Source of the DNA: Anthropogastromicrobium sp963652495
GTDB lineage: Bacteria; Bacillota; Clostridia; Lachnospirales; Lachnospiraceae
Direction of reading: 5' to 3'
Assembly: GCA_963652495.1 (NCBI GenBank)
Contig: CAVJTU010000013.1
Location: 1-50,373, forward strand
Length of the DNA stretch: 50,373 nt
A program made the translations under genes and the position numbers. The notes beneath the pieces are model-generated. The model was given only the letters and a program-made list of their open reading frames with translations. It ran no database searches and was not told the DNA's origin. The stretch's first letter is position 1. Every line of letters starts with the position of its first letter. Below are positions 34,732-42,700 of this stretch, in pieces.

Positions 34732-34989
34732 TTTGTATTACATCTCCTGTATGAAACTGTTTAAAAGTTCGTTAAATAATTATATAGAGTTCGTATATTT
34801 CTTTGCAAGGGTATTATATCGTATTTTTGACCCAAAATCAAGCTATTTTTGCTCATATAAGTTCGTATAATATCCATTATACGAACTCTTTGCTTGCTTG
34901 TATGTAAACATATACTTTACAAAGTAAACATAACGTGTTACAATGACTTCGATAAGAAATTATGCATATAGAAAATAAAAGGAGGAATC
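34732..34989. promoter_or_regulatory. Divergent control region of recombinase/KfrA-like pair
   Basis: Contains two promoters: TTGATT-17-TATAAT to the recombinase and TTTACA (34916-34921) -17- TACAAT (34939-34944) to the coiled-coil gene. AGTTCGT occurs directly at 34766, 34788 and 34860 and inverted at 34881-34887. GTAAACATA is repeated at 34904-34912 and 34924-34932, 20 bases apart, across the second promoter, an operator-like arrangement. AGAGTTCGTATA (34786-34797) is perfectly inverted at 34876-34887. Confidence 0.7.
34857..34890. other. loxP-like 13-8-13 palindromic site
   Basis: Left arm ATAAGTTCGTATA, 8-base spacer ATATCCAT, right arm TATACGAACTCTT. The known loxP arms are ATAACTTCGTATA and TATACGAAGTTAT: the left arm differs at one position and the right at three. 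The perfect inner inverted repeat is AGTTCGTATAAT / ATTATACGAACT. Each arm contains TATAAT across the spacer edge. Recombination site or operator are both possible. Confidence 0.6.
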
Positions 34990-35934
34990 ATGGCAGAGAT
35001 CAAATCATTTCGTATCTCAAACGAAACAAAGGAGCGTTTAGAAGCACTATCCGCTTCAATTGGAGGAAATAAGGATCGTGTGTTTAATACACTCATGGAC
35101 GCGTACTCGTTAGAACAGGAAAAAGCAACTGTAACAGTAACCGACCAAGCGAAAAATGTGGAGACATTTGAGCAATATGCCAATACACTTGTTCGTCTTT
35201 ATTTGGAGGCGCTTCGTGCAGTTTCCTCATCTGATGACCGTATTCGCGGAGAATTTCATAATCAATTAGAATCGAATGCGCAGACAATCAAAGAACTTCG
35301 CGAACAGCGTGATCGTATGGTAGATGAAGTTAACCTTGAAAAAGAAAAAGTCCAAAAAGAAATAAATGCGATCAGAGAAAAGAATAAGGAATTGACAACT
35401 GCAATAGAACGTTTGGAAAAATCACTGACTGCTGCCGAAGAACAGGCAAATGCAAAGCAGGCAATGAATGACGTGTTGCTCTCGCAGGTAAAGCAGGCTG
35501 AAGAAAAGAAAGAAGAATATGAGCAGATGACACAGTACTGTAAAACGCTTGAAAAACAGTTAAAAGAGGAAACGACTGCTGCCACTAGAGAAAAGCAGAT
35601 GCTTGAAAATGAATTGCAGCAGGCTGTTTCTGAAAAAGAAAAGACTGCTTATGAGGCAGAACTGTCACAAAAAGAGGCAATTCGTCAGACCGAAGAAGCA
35701 ATTCGTCAAGAAAAGGATTCTGAAATTGCACAGCTTCAAAAGCAATTATTCGATATGCAATCCCGTCAGTTCTCCGATCAGTCTGCTCTTCAGGAAGCGA
35801 AAACTGCTCTGCTATCACTTCGTTTGGAATTGTCAGAGGCACATCAAAAAGAGCTCAATGAACTGCGTCTTGAAAAGGACAAGAAGATTGAAGAACTTCA
35901 GAATGAATTATTAACGGCATATAATAAAAAATAA
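34990..35934 (+). CDS. Ribbon-helix-helix/coiled-coil protein (KfrA-like)
   Basis: I do not recognise this 314-aa protein by name. Residues 1-45 (EIKSFRISNETKERLEALSASIGGNKDRVFNTLMDAY) look like a ribbon-helix-helix or similar small DNA-binding domain. From about residue 75 to the end the sequence is almost pure Glu/Lys/Gln heptad coiled coil. This layout resembles KfrA and related plasmid proteins that bind DNA and form filaments or bundles helping plasmid stability. GGAGG lies 6 bases before the ATG. Repeats in its promoter suggest autoregulation. The gene is intact and ends at a terminator. Confidence 0.75.
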   Translation: MAEIKSFRISNETKERLEALSASIGGNKDRVFNTLMDAYSLEQEKATVTVTDQAKNVETFEQYANTLVRLYLEALRAVSSSDDRIRGEFHNQLESNAQTIKELREQRDRMVDEVNLEKEKVQKEINAIREKNKELTTAIERLEKSLTAAEEQANAKQAMNDVLLSQVKQAEEKKEEYEQMTQYCKTLEKQLKEETTAATREKQMLENELQQAVSEKEKTAYEAELSQKEAIRQTEEAIRQEKDSEIAQLQKQLFDMQSRQFSDQSALQEAKTALLSLRLELSEAHQKELNELRLEKDKKIEELQNELLTAYNKK

Positions 35935-35943
35935 GAAATATAT

Positions 35944-35998
35944 AGAGTCTGTTTCCATTTCCTATTTAAAAATAGGCAAACGGACTCTATTTTATTGT
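35944..35998 (+). terminator. Terminator of the KfrA-like gene
   Basis: AGAGTCTGTTT pairs with AAACGGACTCT, with inner CCTATTT/AAATAGG, followed by ATTTTATTGTTT. Confidence 0.85.
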
Positions 35999-36071
35999 TT
36001 ATGTGGATTTTGGGATGTGAGGAATGGTATTTTGAAAAGGAAAGAGTGGGCGGAAATTTGTTTTTCATATA

Positions 36072-36094
36072 AAGTTATGCTACTCTTAAGTTAT
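36072..36094. repeat. Candidate prophage end repeat, copy 1
   Basis: AAGTTATGCTACTCTTAAG plus TTAT, matching 38519-38541 at 18-19 of 23 positions in direct orientation. It lies just outside the prophage remnant. Confidence 0.45.
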
Positions 36095-36113
36095 GCATTG
36101 TGAGGATATAAGG

Positions 36114-36149
36114 TGTAGGAGGAGCTTAGCTTGTACACACCCTCCTACA
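36114..36149. terminator. Terminator hairpin at end of coat-gene remnant
   Basis: Perfect 9-bp stem TGTAGGAGG / CCTCCTACA at the 3' end of the minus-strand remnant; the coat-remnant stop lies inside it. No clear T-tract. Confidence 0.5.
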
Positions 36150-36515
36150 TAAATTGCAAAACATCTATTATTATTTGGCAGTGAAACAATTTACAAATTT
36201 CCGATTTGATTAACTTTTTTCGTACTTTGTATTTTGGGGTTGCATTTTTGTTTGCTCTTGTATCAATGCTGGTAGTCGTGATATTGGTGTTGCCGTCATA
36301 GTTCAGCGCATCGCCGCCAATTAGTCCGACCATAGGCAATGAAACGTAGTTACCGCCTGTATTGTCCGCAAGCATTCTTTTTAACTCTGGTCTGTTATTA
36401 AAAATGCCTGCCATTAAAAATGCGTTTTGCTTTACTCTCGGTACAGTTTCCAAATACCTTCCAAATACCTTCCCAAAACGTCACCATTAAAATATTTGCT
36501 GTCAAATACTGACAT
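36145..36515 (-). pseudogene. Phage major coat protein remnant, frameshifted and truncated
   Basis: The start MSVFDSKYFNGDVLGRYLE (ATG at 36515) is followed by a duplication of 11 bases (TTCCAAATACC at 36448-36458 and 36459-36469 on +), which shifts the frame. The next frame continues ETVPRVKQNAFLMAGIFNNRPELKRMLADNTGGNYVSLPMVGLIGGDALNYDGNTNITTTSIDT, the normal N-terminus of a clostridial phage coat protein. After SIDT the sequence turns into an unrelated Lys-rich tail and stops, so the rest of the capsid gene is deleted. Confidence 0.8.
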
Positions 36516-36585
36516 CTAATTACCTCTTATTTTCAAAGTCTGAGCCGCCGCCGTTATCTGGTGGGTTGTGTGTATCGGCTCCCTG

Positions 36586-37040
36586 CTACAACTTCGTAGT
36601 GATGTAATCTTTGTAAGTCTCTCTGATTGTCTTTGTCAGTTCGTCCGCGCCTTCAATTTTGCCATCCTTTAACGTCAACGTTTCAATGTCTTTTGCGCTT
36701 GCTTTAGCTACCAGATCAATCAGCTTATTTGATACACCTGCGTTTTTCAGCAGTTCCTTGTACGCGTTTTCTTTCGCTGTTGTCTCCTGTGCCTTTTCCT
36801 GCTGCGTCTTATAGTCCGAAAATGCTGTGTGTTCAGCAGTGTACTGTACTTGCCTTCCCACTCTTTGGCTTTATCTTCCCACTCCTTCGCCTTGCTTGTG
36901 TCGCTGTTCTTTGCTTCGTCAATCTGGGCTTTCAGCGTGTCTGTTTCGCCATGCAGAAGATCAAGAATTTCTCCAATCTTCTCCTCGTCTGTCGCATTCT
37001 CATTTTTAAGCACTGCTCTAATGTCTGATTTTTTTAACTC
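36586..37040 (-). pseudogene. Phage scaffolding protein remnant, frameshifted
   Basis: Two frames together make a scaffold protein. The first (ELKKSDIRAVLKNENATDEEKIGEILDLLHGETDTLKAQIDEAKN...EDKAKEWEGKYS) is joined near 36835-36850 to the second (YTAEHTAFSDYKTQQEKAQETTAKENAYKELLKNAGV...DYITTKL). The ATG following AGGAG at about 37040 is also out of frame with the coding sequence by one base. At least two single-base lesions are needed, so the gene is dead. Confidence 0.75.
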
Positions 37041-37174
37041 ATGCTATATACTCCTATTCTTTGGCGCACGTTCTTGTGCAATAGCTTTTTGCGCTGCTAT
37101 TCTTTGCAGTGATTATATCATAATACAAAATTTGATTGATTTTGTGCCAACATGCGTTAAATGCAAAAGAAAAA

Positions 37175-37196
37175 TGGAGGGTTTTACCCCTCCAAA
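37175..37196 (-). terminator. Terminator containing the gp10-like stop codon
   Basis: On the minus strand TGGAGGGG and CCCTCCA pair around TAAAA, followed by TTTTTCTTTT. The TAA stop of the gp10-like gene is the loop. Confidence 0.75.
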
Positions 37197-37597
37197 TTCG
37201 CCTTGATTATTCGTTTGTACTCGTCCACATGGTTTGCAAGTGCTGGCTTTAAATACGGTTGTGCCTTCTGACCGCTTGTCCTGTGCCAGTTGCCTTTGCT
37301 GTCCTCGTACAACCATGGTGTTTTCCTGCCGCCCTCGGTATACTTTCCCGTGCCGAGTTCTACATACGGTGCATATTCAACCGCACTTCCAATTATAACC
37401 CTGTTGTCTCCGTCCATCTGGTGTGTGATACTATTGCGTAGATTTCCGGTATCAACGGGGCAATTCCCTTTTGCGTACCGTTCCGCAGTCAGCCCACACT
37501 CTTCAAGTGCTGCCATGATCTGCTGCTTTGCAGCGTGTCGTACCGAGTCGGTGTTGTCTAGCTTGATTGTGATATTTCCTGCTGTTTTTTTTGTCAT
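37184..37597 (-). CDS. HK97 gp10-like phage protein
   Basis: A 137-aa phage head-closure or minor capsid protein of the HK97-gp10-like family; typical stretch LTAERYAKGNCPVDTGNLRNSITHQ...IIGSAVEYAPYVELGTG and PYLKPAL. The ATG at 37597 follows the previous stop by two bases; an in-frame TTG lies 12 bases upstream. The frame looks intact, although the phage around it is decayed. It is probably no longer useful to the host. Confidence 0.8.
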   Translation of the reverse strand: MTKKTAGNITIKLDNTDSVRHAAKQQIMAALEECGLTAERYAKGNCPVDTGNLRNSITHQMDGDNRVIIGSAVEYAPYVELGTGKYTEGGRKTPWLYEDSKGNWHRTSGQKAQPYLKPALANHVDEYKRIIKANLEG

Positions 37598-37599
37598 GT

Positions 37600-37824
37600 T
37601 TAATACCAATATACCATCTTTTCTTTTGGCGGTTCTTCTAATTTTGCAAGACGTTCCAGTTCGCGTTTTACATGTGGCGCAACAAATGCACTAGCTACGC
37701 TATGTTTTATGATTCCTCCGTCAACTCTCGATATTTCCATAAAACCTTTTACCGCTTTGCCTTCTGGATAGTAGTCTGTTGATATGCTATCTTTGCTTCT
37801 TACTATGTTTTTTAAGATTACCAT
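37600..37824 (-). CDS. Small phage-associated protein
   Basis: Intact 74-aa frame (MVILKNIVRSKDSISTDYYPEGKAVKGFMEISRVDGGIIKHS...EEPPKEKMVYWY) between the MuF-type and gp10-like genes, with 2-19 base gaps on either side. GGGGAGGT is well placed before the start. I do not know a function; position fits a small head-region protein. Confidence 0.6.
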   Translation of the reverse strand: MVILKNIVRSKDSISTDYYPEGKAVKGFMEISRVDGGIIKHSVASAFVAPHVKRELERLAKLEEPPKEKMVYWY

Positions 37825-37843
37825 AATATGCTTCTACCTCCCC

Positions 37844-38518
37844 TTATTTTTTTGTTGCTAATTCATGAGCCTTCCAATGTTCCAACGTTGGGTTTTCTTC
37901 TTTAATTTTCATTTCCAGAAGTTCATGCTCTATTAACGTTCTGTCATGTGGTTTTATGTCCTTGCCAATCATAAGTCGTTGCCAACTCTGAACTATACCA
38001 CAGTCTGCGTCAAATCTACTATAAGTTTGGCTCACTGGGTCATACATCGAATTGTTTTCAAACAAATATGACTTTATTTTCTTTATGTCATTTTCGTTTT
38101 TTCCGAGATTTTTGGCGATTTTTCTTGTATCAGTTGAGAAACTTCTAATTTCATCGTAGTACATATCAGCAAATTTCATAGCTTCATCACTGTCTACATC
38201 CACAATTCGCGCTCCTGAGTTTATTATATCAGATTTATCTTGGACTGCAACATTTTTTTGCTTTTTAGTTGTTAGCACTAATTTTTCCGCTGCTTTCTCA
38301 ACGAACCTGTTTTCAAGCTTCTCTTCCTTCCATGCCTTATAGCTTTCTGCTGTATTGCTTGTCCTTCTCGTCTGATCTGCATGTGGTGTGATTGCTACCA
38401 TCGTGCATCGGCAATTATACACCTCGCATGGTGCGCCCCTTGAATCGCCCGGATACATGCAGCCGTTCGGGAAAGATTCGTTGTATTTTACCCTTACTCC
38501 ATTCAAGCGAATATGCAT
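37844..38518 (-). pseudogene. C-terminal part of phage MuF head protein with toxin-like tail
   Basis: The 224-aa frame begins inside a MuF/SPP1-gp7 head protein: GDSRGAPCEVYNCRCTMVAI is the Cys-containing end of that domain. About 100 residues of linker follow. The C-terminal domain (about 140-224; FDADCGIVQSWQRLMIGKDIKPHDRTLIEHELLEMKIKEENPTLEHWKAHELA) has His/Glu residues (PHD, EHELLE, HELA) like domains seen at the ends of MuF polymorphic toxins. The N-terminal head domain is deleted; the first Met follows host-like sequence. Confidence 0.65.
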
Positions 38519-38541
38519 AAGTTATACTACTTTAATGTTAT
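38519..38541. repeat. Candidate prophage end repeat, copy 2
   Basis: AAGTTATACTACTTTAATG plus TTAT, the partner of 36072-36094, located exactly at the truncated end of the MuF-type gene. Confidence 0.45.
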
Positions 38542-38567
38542 TATATAAAACAAGATACCACTATTAC

Positions 38568-39587
38568 CTAGCGCTGCAAATTCACATCATTTGATTTCAT
38601 AACATGCAAAATATCCGCTTCGCTTACAATATTAAAATCATGCTGAATCATCAGTTTCAAGACACTTGCTGCAATTGAAAAATCAATTGTATATTGCGGA
38701 CTCTCCTTCTTTAACAGCATATGGATCAGGGCTGCCGCAAATGCATCTCCTGCCCCCACAGCTTCCAGGCTATGAACATGATGTACCGGAGTTTCATAAA
38801 AATGATCTCCTGTCAGGTAAATTGCCATCCAGTCTCCATCCTCAACTGTATGCATACTGCGAAGCACACTCGCTACTGCCCTGCAATTTGGGAATTGTCT
38901 TCTGATTTCCTGCATTCCCTGACGATATGTATCAATCTGCTCAATTCCTCTTGACATATCCCCGTCAAATGCATGAATGCCAAGTGATGCCTCAAAGTCC
39001 TCATCATTTGCAATACAAAGTGTCACATAGGGCATCAATTCACGCATGACACACTGTGCAGTCTCTTTGTCCCACATCTTTGCTCGGTAATTCAAATCAC
39101 AGACCACTTCAATTCCACGCTTTTGACAACAACGAAGTGCAGCCAATACACTCTCTTTTACCGTCTCACTTACTGCGGGCGTAACCCCTGAGAAAAAGAA
39201 GACATCGGCATCGGCAAGAATCTGATCCCAATCATACTCCTCCGGCTTTGAACAGGCAAATGCACTGTCTGCCCGATCATATACAACATTTGTCGGACGG
39301 ATATCCGTTCCCTTTTCAAAATAATAAATGCCAAGACGCTTTCCGCCTCTCAAAATCCGAGAAGTATCTGTTCCATAACGCCGAAGCTCATTTAAAGCAG
39401 CCTGACCAACCGGATTATCTGGAAGCTTTGTCACAAACGCAGCCTCATTCTTTAGCATAGCAAGTCCGGCTGCTACATTTGCCTCCGCCCCACCATAACT
39501 GGCTTCAAAATTCTGTGCCTGTACAATCCGAAGATACTCCAAAGTCTTCAGGCGCAGCATAATTTCTCCAAATGTCACTATTTTCAT
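38568..39587 (-). CDS. kdgK: PfkB family sugar kinase, 2-keto-3-deoxygluconate kinase type
   Basis: Phosphorylates a sugar acid, probably 2-dehydro-3-deoxygluconate from pectin or uronate breakdown. The 339-aa protein has MKIVTFGEIMLRLKT, SYGGAEANVAAGLAMLKNEAAFVTKL (family motif 1) and EAVGAGDAFAAALIHMLL (motif 2 with the catalytic Asp of GAGD). The exact substrate is inferred. AAAGGA before the ATG at 39587 decides the start; the longer frame lacks a ribosome site. It stands alone, without aldolase or isomerase genes nearby. Confidence 0.85.
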   Translation of the reverse strand: MKIVTFGEIMLRLKTLEYLRIVQAQNFEASYGGAEANVAAGLAMLKNEAAFVTKLPDNPVGQAALNELRRYGTDTSRILRGGKRLGIYYFEKGTDIRPTNVVYDRADSAFACSKPEEYDWDQILADADVFFFSGVTPAVSETVKESVLAALRCCQKRGIEVVCDLNYRAKMWDKETAQCVMRELMPYVTLCIANDEDFEASLGIHAFDGDMSRGIEQIDTYRQGMQEIRRQFPNCRAVASVLRSMHTVEDGDWMAIYLTGDHFYETPVHHVHSLEAVGAGDAFAAALIHMLLKKESPQYTIDFSIAASVLKLMIQHDFNIVSEADILHVMKSNDVNLQR

Positions 39588-39724
39588 AAATAAAATCCTT
39601 TCGTTTGCCATAGGCACTCTTACGTACTTTGACAAGTTAAGACATAAGGTTATTGCATCAAATCCAAGATATTTTCCTTATCTAGTCTTTTTCGCATCTT
39701 GTATTTTTACGCTTTTAATTTGTT

Positions 39725-42700
39725 TCAATTTGTTTCAATCCGTATGTGGCTGCCGGGTCCGTCTGTTCCCATCGTCTTTGTGACAAGAATCTTTTTGCTG
39801 ATTGAATCCTTTAACTCTGCCACATGCGAAATAATTCCAACCATCCGATTTCCATCGGCCAGATTAGTTAATGCCTTCAATGCCTGTGACAGTGCTGCCT
39901 CATCTAATGAACCAAATCCTTCATCCACAAACATGGTATCAATCTGGATGCCACCTGCCCCGGATTGAATCTCATCTGAAAGACCAAGAGCAAGAGACAA
40001 TGCCGCCTGAAAGCTCTCACCCCCGGAAAGTGTTCGCACACTGCGCTCACTTCCATTATAATGATCGATCACATTCAAATCCAGCCCTGCTTTTTCTTTT
40101 TTATTTTCAGGATCTTCCCTACGCTTTAACTCATACTGCCCCTGGCTCATCGTCATTAACCGAAGGTTTGCCCGACGTAAAATTTGTTCAAAATAGGTCA
40201 TCTGTACATACGTTTCCAACTCGATTTTGGGTTTTCCTGTAACCTGACCGTTTGCTGTGTTAGAAAGCTCGCGTATCAGAACATATTTTTTCTCTGTTTC
40301 CCGCATTCCACTATGCCGCTTCTTTGCGCCAAAAAGTACAGCGCGGTTTATCTTATTTTCAGCAAACTGAGTCTGGCATGCCTGCGAAACTTGTTCTTTT
40401 CTAAGAATTATTGATTCCTTTCGCTGTTCTATTCGTTCTTCCTTTAACAGCATTTTGTCAGATGTACTTTGCATCACTAGCAACTGGCGTTTGTCTTCCT
40501 CTATACTGCTTCTCAGCACCTGTTCATCTGCCTTTAAGCGTTCTGTCTGCTGTTGTGCATCCTGATATGCCTGTTCAAGTGTCTGCCGTTCCCTTTCATT
40601 TTGTTCCATCTGCTCCTGCAGCATCTCGAAAAGGACATCAAGTTCCTGACTGCTATTCCACTGCGGACTCTGCATCTGCAATATAACATATTCCTGTTCC
40701 AGCTGATTTTCCCTTTCCTTCAGCGTGGCGCGAACGCTTGCAATTTCAACCTCCAACTGTAAAAATACTTCGTTTGCTTCTTCCTTTCTTTTCTGTTCCT
40801 GCGACAGCACTGTCTGGAGTTCTTTTTTCCGTGTCGTTTGTACGCTCAAGCATTCCGCCTGTTCTTTTTTCTTTTTATAAAGAGCAATCAAATGCTCTTT
40901 AATTTCCGTACTTTGAGTCAATTGATTTTTTAGCACACCATCTGTGAAAAGTTCATCCTGCACTTCTGTCTGAAGCTTTTCAATCTGTCCTTTTATGCCT
41001 TCCTTCTTTCCCGTCATGCTGTCAAGCCGGGTTTGAAGTATTTGCTCCTGCTGCACAAATTTTTCCCGTTCTTTTTGGAGACCCTGTTTTTTTATTTTCA
41101 GTTTATCCAAACGTGCAACTGCTGCAACTGCCTGTGAGAATGTTTCCTGCGCCCGCAGCAGTTGCTGACTCAAAATGGATTCTTTTTGATCCTCTTTCTG
41201 ATCAGGAAGCATCTGTAAACGCTGTTGTCTTATACTGTCCACTGATTGGAGCAATGCTGCATTCTCTTCCTTTTTCTTTTGAAGTTCATTCTGCATACAC
41301 TGCTGCATTTTTCGTGCGGTCGCAAGTGCGGTCTCCAAATAATGATATTGCTTTCCTTTCTGCTCCAGTTCGGTCTGCTGTGTAAAAAACTGCTTTTTTT
41401 CCAGATAAAGCTGTTCAAAACATTCCTTGAGTGCCTCCTTTGCCGCCTCAGAGGTCTGTATGGTTTCATCATTCAGCCAACTTGATATCTCTGTGATAAG
41501 TTGGCTTCGCTGAATTTTAATCTGCTCACACATTGTCCCTGCTGCTGCTCCTGCCTGCTCTGCTTTCTTTTGATCTGCATCTGCCTTTTTTCGCTTTTCA
41601 TCCAACTGCTCACGGCTTACTGTCTGCTCCTTTTTTGTTGCCAACATAGGATGATGCAATGCACCGCAGACCGGACAAGGCATTCCTTCCTCCAACTGAT
41701 CTGCCAAAACTCCGGCTTGCGCATTCAAGTAATTTTGCCAGGCTGCTTTCCAATCCTCCTGACTAGCTTCATAGACATCTACGCAATTTTTATATTGCTT
41801 TTGCAGGCATTCATATTCCTGTTCCAGCCTTTGTTCTCCTTCGAGCCTCTTTTCCAGCTTTTCCAATTCCTCAAGCCGATCGTTATTTTCTTTTCTCTGC
41901 GCTTTTTTTTGTTCCAAACGAACATCCCAACCGGTAAGGATTTGTAATTGCGCTTCCATCTCACAGATTTCTTTTTCCTGATCTTCGAGTGCTTTCTTCT
42001 GATCTATAATTTTCCTTGTCTGTTTTTTCTGAATATCACAGGCGCGATCATATTCTTCACTGAATTTCTGATATTGCTGTAACTGCCGTTTGCACTCTTC
42101 CAGTTGACTTTGACTGCGTTCCTCGTCTCTTCCCGCATTCGCAAGCTGTCCAATCTCATTCTCGCAGCTTTCCAGTTGCTTTCCACACTGCTGCTTTTGC
42201 TCTGAAGTCGTCTGGAGTGCCGTTTGCAATTCTTGGATTTTTTCAGCAAGTACTCGTTCCTGCCTCTGATTTTCCTCCCAATCTGTTTTAATCCGTTCGA
42301 TTCGTTTTTTTTCAGCAAGCACTTGGGAATATTGAACCTCGCAATCGCATAAGCCTTCCAAATCATGCTGCAGTTCTTCCAGTCTCTGTTCAATCTGATG
42401 ACATTTTTGTGATGCCTCTTCTTGCTTTTTTTCCTGCTCCTGAAGTTCTTTTTGTGCCACGTCAAGCTGTTTTTTTGTTTCTTTTGCCGCTTCACAGCTT
42501 CGCTCATTTTGCTGCAGACTATGTTTCCTGGCTTCCAGTTCTTTTTGTCTTGGCCGCTTCCGGATCTGTTTTTGTAATTCCTCCTGTGCCTGTGAAACTT
42601 TGGGCAAAAGTTCCTCCATTCTTCGCTCTTTTTCTCTCAAATTATCGCTTACTTCCCGATATCTACGAAGCTTTTCTTCCTCCACAGCCAGTTGCTGCAA

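Noticed and set aside
34857..34890. loxP-like site as contamination from a cloning vector
   Set aside because: Arms and spacer differ from real loxP, the site sits in natural AT-rich sequence beside a recombinase gene, and no vector sequence is near.
36829..37206. Plus-strand open frames of 99-125 codons across the scaffold remnant
   Set aside because: They are reverse-strand shadows of the decayed scaffold gene and the gap after it.
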